Counted from the first letter of the stretch, positions 17,562-26,716 are shown. The stretch is DNA of 37,224 bases from Tanticharoenia sakaeratensis NBRC 103193 (GCF_000963885.1 NZ_BALE01000014.1:1-37224); one strand, 5' to 3'. The notes: a model not told the origin generated them from the letters alone. Numbers and translations: made by a program.

Positions 17562-18335
17562 ATGACGACTGACGTCAGCGCACCGATCCGGGTCGCCGCG
17601 CTCTATCGGTTCACGCCGTTCGCGGACCCGGACGCGCTACGTGGGCCGCTTCTGGACTGCTGCACGAGACTGAACGTGCGCGGCACGCTCCTCCTGGCGC
17701 ATGAAGGGATAAACGGCACCATCGCGGGGACGGACAACGCCATCGCAACGGTGCTCGCCCATATCCAGACGCTTCCCGGATGTGCCGCTATCGAGGTCAA
17801 GCATTCCCGGGCCGCGAGCATGCCGTTCCAGCGGATGAAAGTGCGGCTGAAGCGCGAAATCGTCACAATGGGGCAGCCGGATATCGACCCGCTGGTGGAC
17901 GTGGGTCATTACGTTGCTCCGGAAGACTGGAACAGCCTGATCGCTGATCCGGATACCGTGGTGATCGATACACGTAATAATTACGAGGTCGAATTCGGCA
18001 CATTTGAAGGCGCCGTCGATCCGCAGACACGCCATTTCCGTGATTTTCCCGCCTGGTTCAGGGACAATCGCGAGCATCTGCTCGCAGGCCGGACCGCGCC
18101 GAAAATTGCGATGTTCTGCACGGGCGGCATTCGCTGCGAAAAGGCGACGGCCTTCGTCAGGGCTGAAGGCATCAATGAGGTCTATCACCTCAGGGGCGGC
18201 ATCCTGAGCTATCTGGAGCACGTGCCGGCGGAGCAGAGCCTCTGGAACGGCACGTGCTTCGTGTTCGATGAGCGCGTTGGCCTCGGGCACGGTCTCGAAC
18301 TCGATACGCCCGAGAAAAAAGCCGAAGACAGCTGA
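17562..18335 (+). CDS. trhO: tRNA uridine(34) hydroxylase TrhO (rhodanese-like, YceA type)
   Basis: A 257-residue protein. The N-terminal UPF0176 acylphosphatase-like domain ([30 protein letters not shown]) is followed by a rhodanese domain from about 115 ([20 protein letters not shown]) with the active loop [12 protein letters not shown]; Cys186 is the expected catalytic residue. The characteristic [11 protein letters not shown] closes the protein. TrhO makes 5-hydroxyuridine at the wobble position of certain tRNAs using oxygen. It lacks the longer Cys-containing tail seen in the Escherichia coli protein, a common difference in alphaproteobacteria. It stands alone, convergent with the SulP gene. 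Confidence 0.93.
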   Translation: MTTDVSAPIRVAALYRFTPFADPDALRGPLLDCCTRLNVRGTLLLAHEGINGTIAGTDNAIATVLAHIQTLPGCAAIEVKHSRAASMPFQRMKVRLKREIVTMGQPDIDPLVDVGHYVAPEDWNSLIADPDTVVIDTRNNYEVEFGTFEGAVDPQTRHFRDFPAWFRDNREHLLAGRTAPKIAMFCTGGIRCEKATAFVRAEGINEVYHLRGGILSYLEHVPAEQSLWNGTCFVFDERVGLGHGLELDTPEKKAEDS

Positions 18336-18372
18336 TAGACGCAGCGCCGCACGCTGGCGGTGGAGAAACCGC

Positions 18373-18394
18373 GGGCCCGCCTTTGGGCAGGCCC
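18373..18394. terminator. Hairpin between convergent trhO and SulP genes
   Basis: GGGCCCGCC (18373-18381), loop TTTG and GGCAGGCCC (18386-18394) form a 9-bp stem with one C-A mismatch. It lies in the 68 bases between two convergent stop codons, suited to ending both transcripts. No strong T run follows. Confidence 0.5.
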
Positions 18395-18403
18395 CGACGC
18401 CCG

Positions 18404-19858
18404 TTACATCGCGAGCGCTTCTTCCTGCGCCTGCGAGGCCACGAGCGCGTGGCGTTCCGGATGCAGGCCGACCACATCGACCGCGACGCCATGTTTGCAG
18501 AGCCGCGCGACGATGTCGTCGAGGGTTGAGACCATGGTGATGTCGAGCACCTGCGTGTCGTTGAGGTCGATCACGACGCGCTTCGCGTCCGTGCGCAGAT
18601 CGATGGCTTCACGCAGCGAATCTGCGGACGCGAAAAACAGCTGCCCGCGCACGACATAACGGTCGGTATCGCCAACACGTGCGTGGCTGACCTGAAGCAT
18701 CTCCATCGCCCGCCATGCGAAGAACACGCCGCTCAACAGCACGCCTACCGCAACCCCTGCGGCCAGATCGTGTGTGACCACCACGACGGCGACAGTGACG
18801 AGCATCGTCAGGCTGGACAGTTTCGGGTGGCGCGCGAGATCGCGCAGCGAGCCCCATGAAAACGTGCTGGCCGACACCATGATCATGATCGCAACTAGTG
18901 CCGCCATCGGCACCTGCGCCACATAGCGATGCAGTGCGACCATCAGGAGCAGCAGGAACGCACCTGCCGTGAAAGTCGACAGCCGTCCGCGCCCGCCATA
19001 GCGGAGATTGCCGACGGTCTGGCCGATCATGCCGCAACCTGCGATGCCACCGAAGAGCCCGACCGCGAGGTTGGAAATGCCGAGCCCCGTGCATTCCATG
19101 CGCGGATCGCCATGCGTCTCGGTCGCGTCGTCGACAACACCCGCTGTCATCAGCGACTCCAGCAGACCCACCGCCGCCATTGCGATCGCATAGGGCAGCA
19201 CGGTCTCGAACGTCCCGAGCGTCCAGTCCACATGCGGCCATGTCAGTTGCGGCAAGCCTGTCGGCAGCGTGCCCAGGTCGGCGACGACATGGACCGGCAT
19301 CGGATAAGCCATGGTGATGGCGGTCAGGATCACGATGCAGATCAGGGGTGACGGGATCGCGTCGGACAGCTTCGGCAGCAGGTAGATGATGACGAGACCG
19401 AGCGCGATCAGGGCGTAGGTGTGCCACGTGACGTGCAGCATCTGCGGCACCTGGGCCGAAAAGATCAGGATCGCGAGCGCGTTGACGAAGCCGGTGCGTA
19501 CCTCGTTCGAGACGAAACGCATCACGGCCTGAAGGCGCAAGAGCCCGAACACCACCTGCATCGCGCCCGCCAGCAGCGTTGCCAGCAGCATGTCCTGCAC
19601 GCCGTGCGCATGAACGAGCGGCGCCGCGACAAGAGCCACGGAACCGGCCGCGCCCGAAATCATGCCGGGCCGGCCGCCCACGATGGCGATCGAGACCGAG
19701 ATCACGAACGACGCGAACAGCGACACGGCAGGCGAGACGCCGGCGATGTAGGAAAACGCGATCACTTCCGGAATGAGCGCAAAGGTGCCGACCATGCCGG
19801 CCAGCACTTCGCGCACCGGATTTCGCGACCACTGGTCGCGATAACGGGCGAATGTCAC
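18404..19858 (-). CDS. SulP family anion transporter with STAS domain
   Basis: A 484-residue inner-membrane protein with about 10-14 spans. The N-terminal segment EVLAGMVGTFALIPEVIAFS matches the start of the SulP core (AGLTVALVLIPEAIAF type), followed by GRPGMISGAAGSVALVAAPL, TGFVNALAILIFSAQVPQML and GLFGGIAGCGMIGQTVGN. The C-terminal STAS domain shows VVIDLNDTQVLDITMVSTLD. SulP proteins move sulfate, bicarbonate or C4 acids; the ion here is not known. The open frame starts at 19996, but AAGGA on the minus strand lies about 11 bases before a GTG at 19858 that gives the normal family N terminus, so that start is preferred. It is divergent from the dehydrogenase gene at 20056. Confidence 0.9.
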   Translation of the reverse strand: MTFARYRDQWSRNPVREVLAGMVGTFALIPEVIAFSYIAGVSPAVSLFASFVISVSIAIVGGRPGMISGAAGSVALVAAPLVHAHGVQDMLLATLLAGAMQVVFGLLRLQAVMRFVSNEVRTGFVNALAILIFSAQVPQMLHVTWHTYALIALGLVIIYLLPKLSDAIPSPLICIVILTAITMAYPMPVHVVADLGTLPTGLPQLTWPHVDWTLGTFETVLPYAIAMAAVGLLESLMTAGVVDDATETHGDPRMECTGLGISNLAVGLFGGIAGCGMIGQTVGNLRYGGRGRLSTFTAGAFLLLLMVALHRYVAQVPMAALVAIMIMVSASTFSWGSLRDLARHPKLSSLTMLVTVAVVVVTHDLAAGVAVGVLLSGVFFAWRAMEMLQVSHARVGDTDRYVVRGQLFFASADSLREAIDLRTDAKRVVIDLNDTQVLDITMVSTLDDIVARLCKHGVAVDVVGLHPERHALVASQAQEEALAM

Positions 19859-19989
19859 GGGGAATAAGGTCCTTCGAGATCGATGGTTGACAGGGTGCGC
19901 CGTATTGGAGGGCCCGGAGCGGCAATTCATGGGCGCATGCAGTCTGCCCGCACGCAGCGATGGCCCCAGGATATTCGTAACAGCGTTCG

Positions 19990-20015
19990 TGAACAAGTTC
20001 GGAGGTTACGGCGTT
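19990..20015 (+). promoter_or_regulatory. Candidate EcfG (general stress) promoter before the dehydrogenase gene
   Basis: TGAAC (19990-19994), 17 bases, then CGTT (20012-20015) differs at one base from the alphaproteobacterial EcfG consensus GGAAC-N16/17-CGTT. It lies about 40 bases before the GTG at 20056. The downstream SDR type is often a stress gene, which makes the match suggestive. Such short motifs occur by chance in GC-rich DNA. Confidence 0.22.
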
Positions 20016-20055
20016 GCGATCGCACGACAGACATGTGTGATTTCAGGAGGTCGCT

Positions 20056-20916
20056 GTGACCGAATTTGCCAAGCCCCCATTCAACACCCCGCTTCAGGAC
20101 ACGATCCCAGGCCGTACGGCAGGCATGACGCCGCAGCCGGATCATGGCGAGACGTCGTATCGGGGCTCGGGCCGCCTGTCGGGGAAAGTCGCGCTCATCA
20201 CCGGCGGCGATTCCGGCATCGGGCGGGCGGTTGCCATCGGCTTCGCCCGCGAAGGCGCGGACGTTGCGATCGCCTATTTCGATGAGGAAGACGATGCGCG
20301 CGAGACGGCCTCGTGGGTCGAGAAGGCCGGTCGCAAGGCGCTGCTGCTGCCCGGCGACCTCAAGAGCCGTGATGTCTGCCGCACGGTGATCGACCGCACG
20401 GCAGAGACGTTCGGCCGGATCGACATCCTCGTGAACAACGCGGCATTCCAGGTCGAGCGCGACACGCTCGACGAAGTGACCGAGGACGAGTGGGACGAGA
20501 CGTTTGCAACCAATATCGGTGCGGTGTTCCGCCTCTCACGTCTGGCCGTGCCGCACATGGTCAATGGCGGCGCAATGATCCACACGGTCTCGGTCAACGT
20601 AGACTCACCCAAGCCCAAGCTGCTTGCCTATTCCGCGACCAAGGCGGCGATCCAGAATTTCAGTGGCGGCCTCGCGCAGCTTCTGGCGGAGAAGAACATC
20701 CGCTCCAACACGGTCGCGCCGGGCCCGATCTGGACGCCGCTGATCCCGGCGACGATGGGTGGCGAACATGTGCACGAGTTCGGGGCAAGCTCGCCCATGG
20801 GACGGCCGGGCCAGCCGGTCGAACTGATTGCACCCTACGTCATGCTCGCCAGTGACGAGGCGAGCTATATTTCGGGTGCGAATATCGCCGTGACGGGTGG
20901 CGTGCCCATAATCTGA
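20056..20916 (+). CDS. Short-chain dehydrogenase/reductase (YghA/YhdF-like)
   Basis: A 286-residue NAD(P)-dependent oxidoreductase. The long N-terminal extension before the Rossmann fold (TPLQDTIPGRTAGMTPQPDH) is typical of the YghA/YhdF stress-related SDR group. Motifs: GGDSGIGRAVAIGFAREGAD for the dinucleotide, DILVNNAAFQ, the active-site Ser in HTVSVNVD, and YSATKAA for the catalytic Tyr and Lys; PGPIWTPLIPAT and SYISGANIAVTGGV complete the fold. The GTG start at 20056 follows AGGAGG at 20045-20050. The substrate is unknown. A hairpin follows the stop. Confidence 0.92.
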   Translation: MTEFAKPPFNTPLQDTIPGRTAGMTPQPDHGETSYRGSGRLSGKVALITGGDSGIGRAVAIGFAREGADVAIAYFDEEDDARETASWVEKAGRKALLLPGDLKSRDVCRTVIDRTAETFGRIDILVNNAAFQVERDTLDEVTEDEWDETFATNIGAVFRLSRLAVPHMVNGGAMIHTVSVNVDSPKPKLLAYSATKAAIQNFSGGLAQLLAEKNIRSNTVAPGPIWTPLIPATMGGEHVHEFGASSPMGRPGQPVELIAPYVMLASDEASYISGANIAVTGGVPII

Positions 20917-20924
20917 CAAGGCGG

Positions 20925-20957
20925 CGGATCGGGGGGGCGTCCAGCTGCTCCGATCCG
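20925..20957. terminator. Hairpin between convergent SDR and hydrolase genes
   Basis: CGGATCGG (20925-20932) and CCGATCCG (20950-20957) form a perfect 8-bp stem around a G-rich 17-base loop. It lies between the stop codons of two convergent genes. No clear T run follows. Confidence 0.5.
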
Positions 20958-20980
20958 ATGTTCTTCCAGTCAGGTTGATC

Positions 20981-21877
20981 TCACTGCCGCAGGTTTTCGA
21001 GCCACCGCAAAACCGTGCTCTGAAGCGCGATCCGATGATCGGAATAGCTGTGATCGGTCCGGATATGGACGATCGTCGCATCGCCCGACGCCTGTGCATT
21101 GACTGCCTGCGCCAGACGGCTTCCCACATTGGCCAGGCCGTCATCGGCGGTCACGACCAGCAGCTTCTGCCGTGACAATCCCTCCGCGTCGTCCGCGATA
21201 TTCCAGGAGCCGGCATCATGTTCCGCCTCGTCCGCGAGTTTGGCGGGCGACGTGTCGAGTGACTCCATGTTGCCGGCCATGAAATCGACCAGCTTCGCAT
21301 GGCCGCCGGGATAATGCCCGAATGCGCCGAAATCGGCGGCCGACAGCAGGACCACGCCGCTCAGACCCGGATTGCCGGCGCCGATCCGGGCGGCTGCCGC
21401 GCCTCCCATGCTGTGCCCGATCAGGACAGTCTGGCCTGGATCGAGATCGAGTTCATGCCCGCGGATCGGATCGCGCATGAAGTCGAGCGCTGCCTGCGCA
21501 TCCTCGAAAACATGCCCGAACGAGAAAACGCCTTCACTTCCCCATGACCCGCGATAATGGAAGGTGAGCACGCTCCACCCCGCCCGACGCAGCGCATAGG
21601 CCAGATCCAGGTTCTGCTCGTTGCCGGGGAAGCCGTGATAGATGATGGCAACGGGATGCGGCCCCGGGCCCGACGGCTGCCAGATCACGCCATTCATGAC
21701 GGCGCCGTGGCTTGGGATATGCACGACGATCATCCGGGCCGGGTGGGCGGGATCCGCCGGCGGATCGGCCGTTATAGCGGCCGGCGTCGCGGCGGCCGGT
21801 GGTGGTGGTGATGCGGATGCCGCAGACCACGCAACGGACCCCACAAGCAGGAGCAGCATCTTACGTGCCAGGCGCAT
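20981..21877 (-). CDS. Exported alpha/beta hydrolase
   Basis: A 298-residue protein with a signal peptide (MRLARKMLLLLVGSVAWSAA, with likely cleavage after SASA near residue 22) and a Pro/Ala-rich linker, so it is probably periplasmic or secreted. The hydrolase domain has IIYHGFPGN at about 78-86 (oxyanion strand), FHYRGSWGSEG, the nucleophile elbow GHSMGG with Ser156, an Asp near 245-246 in VVTADDGL, and His276 in RTDHSYSD. The layout fits the dienelactone-hydrolase/BAAT-like esterase or peptidase group. The open frame extends to 22084, but the signal peptide starts at the ATG at 21877. The substrate is unknown. Confidence 0.85.
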   Translation of the reverse strand: MRLARKMLLLLVGSVAWSAASASPPPPAAATPAAITADPPADPAHPARMIVVHIPSHGAVMNGVIWQPSGPGPHPVAIIYHGFPGNEQNLDLAYALRRAGWSVLTFHYRGSWGSEGVFSFGHVFEDAQAALDFMRDPIRGHELDLDPGQTVLIGHSMGGAAAARIGAGNPGLSGVVLLSAADFGAFGHYPGGHAKLVDFMAGNMESLDTSPAKLADEAEHDAGSWNIADDAEGLSRQKLLVVTADDGLANVGSRLAQAVNAQASGDATIVHIRTDHSYSDHRIALQSTVLRWLENLRQ

Positions 21878-22142
21878 CGTTCGCTTTGTCTCCGTCGTCC
21901 ATCGCTCTTGCAGTGCCTGAATCCATTTGGACGCATGCTTGCCGATGTTCCAATATCCCAGCGACCGTCCCGCAGCGACGGCAAGACAAGTCCCGACAGC
22001 AGAAAAGCACGGTTCGGCCCTGACCGACAGACCTCGCCGGCGGACGTCAGACGTGCACTGGCTGCCGCTGCGAGCCATGCTCAACGCTCAACGCTGCAGC
22101 AGGCGCATTCTGGCCGCCCGTTCGCCCATGCTTGGGCGGACG

Positions 22143-22811
22143 TCAGAAATCGAACGTCAGTGCGCCGCCCTTTTCGGTCGCGCGGGCCCATGCGGGACGT
22201 GCCTCGAACCGGGCCAGCCAGTCGCGCAGCGCTGGATAGCGTTCGAGCCCATAACGCTTGCGCGCGGCCTGAAGCGGAAAACTCATGATCGCATCGGCGC
22301 CTGTCAGTTCGTTGCCTGCAAACCATGCCCGGTTGGCGAGTGCGCGGTCGAGCACGCCGAGATGCAGTGCAAGTTGCCTGTCGAGAAATGCCTTGTGCAC
22401 GCCACGGTCGAACAGGTGCCCCACAGGCCGCAGGGGCCATGGCGCCTTCCGTGCGGCCATACCGACCACAAGTCCGATCAGCAGCAGCGGCATCAGCGAA
22501 CCTTCCGCGTAATGCAGGTAATAGGCGTAATCGAGGCGCTCGGGCGTGTCGGCAGGCGGGCGCAGGCGGCCGTCCCCGTAATGATCGATGAGATAATCGA
22601 TGATGAGACCTGTCTCGGCGACGACCGTATCCCCATCGGTCAGGACAGGAGATTTGCCGAGCGGATGCACCTCCCGTAGCGATTTCGGTGCCAGGCCGGT
22701 CCTGGGATCACGCTTGTAGAAGCGGATCTCGTAGGGAACGCCCAGCTCTTCCAGCAGGAACAAAACCCGCTGCGAGCGACTCTGATTAAGGTGGTGCAAA
22801 ACGAGTGCCAT
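22143..22811 (-). CDS. Glutathione S-transferase family protein
   Basis: A 222-residue protein with an N-terminal thioredoxin-like GST domain (VLHHLNQSRSQRVLFLLEEL, PLGKSPVLTDGDTVVAETG) and a C-terminal helical domain (WFAGNELTGADAIMSFPLQA). The Ser in NQSRSQR is the likely catalytic residue at the glutathione thiol, and VAETG is the glutamyl-binding loop. The LTGADAIMSFPL N-capping motif resembles GST proteins related to fungal Gtt1. Roles include detoxification and peroxide handling; no specific substrate can be assigned. It is divergent from the phosphate permease gene 181 bases away. Confidence 0.9.
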   Translation of the reverse strand: MALVLHHLNQSRSQRVLFLLEELGVPYEIRFYKRDPRTGLAPKSLREVHPLGKSPVLTDGDTVVAETGLIIDYLIDHYGDGRLRPPADTPERLDYAYYLHYAEGSLMPLLLIGLVVGMAARKAPWPLRPVGHLFDRGVHKAFLDRQLALHLGVLDRALANRAWFAGNELTGADAIMSFPLQAARKRYGLERYPALRDWLARFEARPAWARATEKGGALTFDF

Positions 22812-22992
22812 GCGATCCTCATGTGGTCAGCACAGATCATGACGCACCAGGTGCGGCCTCGTTCTCCTGCTGCGTTCACGAGAGGCATAGTCGGGTGCCG
22901 ATATGAAGATTTGGAGACAGCGGACGATCTTCGCTGCGAGCGTGCGTCCGAGCTTCTAAGAAACCTGCGACACGCATCGTCAGGAACCTTTC

Positions 22993-24339
22993 ATGCTCCA
23001 TCTCGCTCCCGCCTCGACCGGCTCTCTGATTGCGCTCGTTTTCTGCTTCGTACTGGTCTGCGTCTTCGAATTCGCCAACGGATTTCACGACACGGCCAAT
23101 GCGGTGGCCACCGTGATCTACACGAATTCGCTGAAGCCCCGGATCGCCGTCGTCTGGTCCGGCCTGATGAATTTTCTTGGCGTGCTGCTGGGGGGCATCG
23201 CCGTTGCCTACGGTCTTGTGGAAATCCTGCCGCCCGATGTGCTGTCGCCGCCGAACGGGTTTCCCGCTGTGCCGATGCTGGTCTCCCTTTTCGGCACGGC
23301 CCTAGCCTGGAATATCCTGACCTGGTGGTTCGGCATCCCGAACTCCTCGTCGCACTGCGTCATCGGCGCACTGGTGGGGATTGCGGTGGGCGATGCCTTC
23401 ATCCATGCGCGCGGGCTCAACCACAGCGTGGACTGGAGCCAGATCTACCACGTTCTCAGCGGCCTGATCGTGTCTCCGATCCTCGGCCTCGTACTGGCGC
23501 TCATCGCCTACATGATCCTGCGGGCGGTCGTGAAAATGCCCGCACTCTATCGTCCGCCGGCCGGGGGCGAGGCGCCGCATCCTGTCGTGCGTGGACTGCT
23601 GATCCTGACCTGCACGGCCGTGAGCTTCTCGCATGGCTCCAATGATGGCCAGAAGAGCATCGGCCTGATCATGCTCACGATCATCGGCCTGATGCCGGGC
23701 ACGTTCGCACTCAATCCCGACCATCATGTCGACCGGACACATCTCGCGGCAGACGCCGCAGCGGCACGGCCTCTGGTTGCGGAGTTCGATACTTACAACT
23801 ATCGCGCCGATGCGATTGCCTCGATCGACCGGCTTTCCTCGGCGACGCCGCTCATGCCGTCGGAAGTGCGCGGCGACGTCTATCAGGTCGTCTCGGCCCT
23901 TCGTTCGGTGGCAAGCAATCCGGCGGCTTCCGGCGCGGTCAAGGCGCAGGCCAGGCATATTACCGCCGACCTGCGGCCGAACGTCGAATATGCTCCCGTC
24001 TGGGTCCGCGCGCTGTCGGCACTTTGCCTCGGTCTCGGCACGATGATCGGCTACAAGCGCATTGTCAGAACGCTGGGCGAAGGCATCGGCAAGACGCATC
24101 TGACGCCGGCACAGGGTGCGACCTCGGAACTTGTGGGTGCAGGTCTGATCATGACCGCAAGCCATACCGGCCTGCCGGTTTCGACCACGCACGTCATCAC
24201 GTCAGCCGTCGCGGGCACGATGATCGGCGCGGGCTCGGGCATCAATACAAAGACACTGGCGCGGATCGGGCTAGCCTGGGTCTTCACCCTGCCGGCCACG
24301 ATCATAGGTGCTGCGGCCCTGTTCTACCTGCTGGACTGA
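22993..24339 (+). CDS. Inorganic phosphate transporter, PiT family
   Basis: A 448-residue inner-membrane permease. The two PiT signature repeats are present: FEFANGFHDTANAVATVIYT near residues 25-44, and VSTTHVITSAVAGTMIGAGS near 397-416; in between are GIPNSSSHCVIGALVGIAVG and the SHGSNDGQKSIGLI segment near 215. About 10 spans are predicted, with a hydrophilic loop of about 110 residues after residue 240. It brings in phosphate, probably as a metal-phosphate complex with protons. No PhoU-like partner is adjacent, unlike many pit genes. A Shine-Dalgarno AGGAA precedes the ATG. Its stop lies only 9 bases from the convergent lipoprotein gene. Confidence 0.93.
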   Translation: MLHLAPASTGSLIALVFCFVLVCVFEFANGFHDTANAVATVIYTNSLKPRIAVVWSGLMNFLGVLLGGIAVAYGLVEILPPDVLSPPNGFPAVPMLVSLFGTALAWNILTWWFGIPNSSSHCVIGALVGIAVGDAFIHARGLNHSVDWSQIYHVLSGLIVSPILGLVLALIAYMILRAVVKMPALYRPPAGGEAPHPVVRGLLILTCTAVSFSHGSNDGQKSIGLIMLTIIGLMPGTFALNPDHHVDRTHLAADAAAARPLVAEFDTYNYRADAIASIDRLSSATPLMPSEVRGDVYQVVSALRSVASNPAASGAVKAQARHITADLRPNVEYAPVWVRALSALCLGLGTMIGYKRIVRTLGEGIGKTHLTPAQGATSELVGAGLIMTASHTGLPVSTTHVITSAVAGTMIGAGSGINTKTLARIGLAWVFTLPATIIGAAALFYLLD

Positions 24340-24348
24340 AACGCCGGA

Positions 24349-24819
24349 TCAGGCGCGCCCGTAGCCGAAAGTCCCCGGTTTGCGGGCCGCCAGACGCTGG
24401 GCCAGACCGAACGCGGTCAGGTCCGGCCCGGTGACGTGCCCTGCCCCGTCGATAGCGGCGGGTATCAGCATCCTGTTGGGCAGCATCACATAGCGTCGGC
24501 CATCGAAGGGCCCCTCGATCAGGTCGATCTCCTGCCACGACGGGGATCTGCACGTCATGCGCACAACCCAGCGCCCCCCACCGTAGTCCGACCGGTTGAA
24601 CATCATCGGGCCCGGCCAGTATTGCTGCGTGTGCATGCGATACCCGCCCGAGACCGCATTCGGCAGACCGTCGAGCACGAGTTCGGTAGCCTTTGTGCCG
24701 CCGGGCACGGGCAGGCTCTGGTAGCCATACCAGTCACCGAAAACCGGGCCGGTCGGATCCGCGCATCCGGCAAGGAATGTCGCGCCGATCAGGCAAAATG
24801 CGAAGCGCTGGCCCGCCAT
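24349..24819 (-). CDS. Hypothetical lipoprotein
   Basis: A 156-residue protein with a lipoprotein signal: MAGQRFAFCLIGATFLAGC, where LAGC at 16-19 is a lipobox and Cys19 the lipidated residue. Asp at +3 (CAD) does not match the classical Asp+2 inner-membrane retention rule, so outer-membrane sorting is plausible. The mature part is rich in Gly, Tyr and Trp (PVFGDWYGYQSLPVPGG, MHTQQYWPGPMMFNRSDYGG), suggesting a compact beta fold. I do not recognise a family. It follows the second transglutaminase-like gene on the same strand by 30 bases and may be cotranscribed with it. Confidence 0.75.
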   Translation of the reverse strand: MAGQRFAFCLIGATFLAGCADPTGPVFGDWYGYQSLPVPGGTKATELVLDGLPNAVSGGYRMHTQQYWPGPMMFNRSDYGGGRWVVRMTCRSPSWQEIDLIEGPFDGRRYVMLPNRMLIPAAIDGAGHVTGPDLTAFGLAQRLAARKPGTFGYGRA

Positions 24820-24849
24820 GATGGTCTCGTGTTCAGCCGCGAGGCGGCA

Positions 24850-25662
24850 TCAGTCTGAAGGCAGTTCGTAGGTCGTCACGTCGAACTTGCTCAGGATGGC
24901 CTGCCCGAATGCGGTCGAGATCGCGACATCCGTCGCATCCCGGCCCCGGGCCATGAGGATGCGTCCGATACGGGGCCGGTTGTGCCGCGCATCGAACGTA
25001 TACCACTGACCGCCGAGATAGACATCGAACCAGGCGGAGAAATCCATCGGATCGTCGACCGGCGGCACGCCGATGTCGCCCAGATATCCGGTGCAGTACC
25101 GGGCCGGGATGTTCATGCAGCGGCACAGGGTGACGGCGAGGTGGGCGAAGTCCCGACAGACGCCGATTCGCTCGTCATTGCCTTCGAACGCTGTCCGGGT
25201 GGGCCGCGCATGCGCATAGGAAAACCGGATGCGCTCGTGGGCATAATCGACGATCGCCTGCACGCGCGCCCAGCCCGGTTCGATGTCGCCGAACAATGCC
25301 CAAGCCATGTCGGACAGTCGGTCTGTCTCGCAGTAACGGCTGCCGAGGAGAAACACGAGCACCTCGTCCGGCAGGTCCTCGACCGGCATCTGCCGCGCAT
25401 CGGGCGCGTGCAGGTCCGGCAGGCCCGTGTCGGCCACCACGAAATCCGCACGCACACGCAGGCCGCCGGCCGGAGCGGTCACGCGGGTGCATACGTTGCC
25501 GAACCCGTCATGATACTGGTGATACGGAACGGGCGGATCGAAGACCATGGTCTGCGGCTCGCGCAGGTCGGCTTCACGCGAGGGATGAACGCTCAGCATC
25601 AGCAGGAGCGGCGTCGGATGCTCCGTTGCGAATCCGATATCGTAGCCCGCCCTGATCAGCAT
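24850..25662 (-). CDS. Transglutaminase-like protein, Ser in place of catalytic His
   Basis: A 270-residue cytosolic protein. The core has Cys169 in ERIGVCRDFAHLAVTL, and the later motif PMDFSAWFDVYLGGQWYTFD, where Ser209 sits where His is usual (HAW), and Asp224 follows in FDARHN. The N-terminal part (VPYHQYHDGFGN) is the accessory beta domain common to bacterial transglutaminase-like proteins. The DFSAWF variant is, as far as I recall, shared across this subgroup, so it may reflect a distinct catalytic set rather than damage. It is followed by the lipoprotein gene and preceded by a second transglutaminase gene with an intact triad, 19 bases away on the same strand. Confidence 0.88.
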   Translation of the reverse strand: MLIRAGYDIGFATEHPTPLLLMLSVHPSREADLREPQTMVFDPPVPYHQYHDGFGNVCTRVTAPAGGLRVRADFVVADTGLPDLHAPDARQMPVEDLPDEVLVFLLGSRYCETDRLSDMAWALFGDIEPGWARVQAIVDYAHERIRFSYAHARPTRTAFEGNDERIGVCRDFAHLAVTLCRCMNIPARYCTGYLGDIGVPPVDDPMDFSAWFDVYLGGQWYTFDARHNRPRIGRILMARGRDATDVAISTAFGQAILSKFDVTTYELPSD

Positions 25663-25681
25663 CTATGTCCGCTCCCCTTTA

Positions 25682-26617
25682 TCAGCCTGCACAAGCTTGT
25701 CGTTCCGCAAACGGCACGACCGTCGATTGCGACGCAGGTGTCATGCCCGGTGTCATGTCCTCGACCCGGACCGACACGTCCATGCCGAGACTGTCGGACG
25801 GGAACCCGGTCCATGTGCCGGCAAGCGGCACGGCCTGTCGCCAGTCCCGCACGCATGCCACGCGGATCAGGTCGCGCGAGCCGACAATCGCGTTGGTCGG
25901 ATCGAAATCGACCCAGCCAAGTCCCGGGAGAAACACCTCAAGCCATGCGTGAGTTGCGCCCGCACCGACCCGTTGCGGTCCGACACTGGGCGTATGCAGG
26001 TAACCGGTGACGAATCGTGCGGCGAGGCCCAGCGAACGGACGGCTTCCATCATCAGCACGGCATAGTCACGGCACGTGCCGGTTCGCAGCGCGAGCGTGC
26101 GCGCAGGGTCCTGGACACCTTCCTCGAACCGGGCGCGATAGGTGAAATCATCGCGGATCGCATTCGTCATCGCGCGCAGCATGTCGAGCGTCGGGGTCGC
26201 CGTGCCGTTCAGAAACCGCCTTGCCCAGCGACCGACCACATGGCCCGGATCGGGCGCATGAGGCTCACGCGCGCGTGCCAGATCCGCCGTGTCGTCCGCA
26301 TCATAGGCGAACGGCCAGCTTGCCGCGTAGTCAGCCAGAGACCCGGCGTCCGGGTCGGACGGATGGTGGTCGACGCGGAGGCGGTTGACGACGCGCAGTT
26401 CCCGCGCGCGGGCCGAGATGGAAATCAGCGTCACGAGGTTGCCGAACGCGTCCTGAACCGACGTCACCCGGTCCGGATCGGGCGAAATCTCGACGGACCA
26501 GTCGATCAGGCGCTGGTCGGCTGCATCCCGAGGACGGCCCATCAGGCGGTGTTCACCGAACCCGACCGGCCGACGATAGCGATATGTGGTGGTGTGCTCG
26601 ACGGCATAGACCGGCAT
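25682..26617 (-). CDS. Transglutaminase-like cysteine protease family protein
   Basis: A 311-residue protein. The N-terminal transglutaminase beta domain (YAVEHTTTYRYRRPVGFGEH) is followed by the core with Cys182 in RTGTCRDYAVLMMEAVRSLG, His223 in ATHAWLEVFLPGLGWVDFD and Asp239 in FDPTN, so the Cys-His-Asp triad is complete. Bacterial members act as peptidases or amidases and often cluster with circularly permuted ATP-grasp and alpha-E genes, neither of which is visible here. No signal peptide is seen. It is probably the first gene of a minus-strand operon with the Ser-variant paralogue and lipoprotein gene. Confidence 0.9.
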   Translation of the reverse strand: MPVYAVEHTTTYRYRRPVGFGEHRLMGRPRDAADQRLIDWSVEISPDPDRVTSVQDAFGNLVTLISISARARELRVVNRLRVDHHPSDPDAGSLADYAASWPFAYDADDTADLARAREPHAPDPGHVVGRWARRFLNGTATPTLDMLRAMTNAIRDDFTYRARFEEGVQDPARTLALRTGTCRDYAVLMMEAVRSLGLAARFVTGYLHTPSVGPQRVGAGATHAWLEVFLPGLGWVDFDPTNAIVGSRDLIRVACVRDWRQAVPLAGTWTGFPSDSLGMDVSVRVEDMTPGMTPASQSTVVPFAERQACAG

Positions 26618-26716
26618 GGGCGTTCTGCGACCTCTGCTGACGTGCGGCAGGGGTGCGGAGCCCGCCTGCCGCCAGCATGGTATGGTTTCGGCGACGAACG
26701 CAACCGCAACCGTCGC

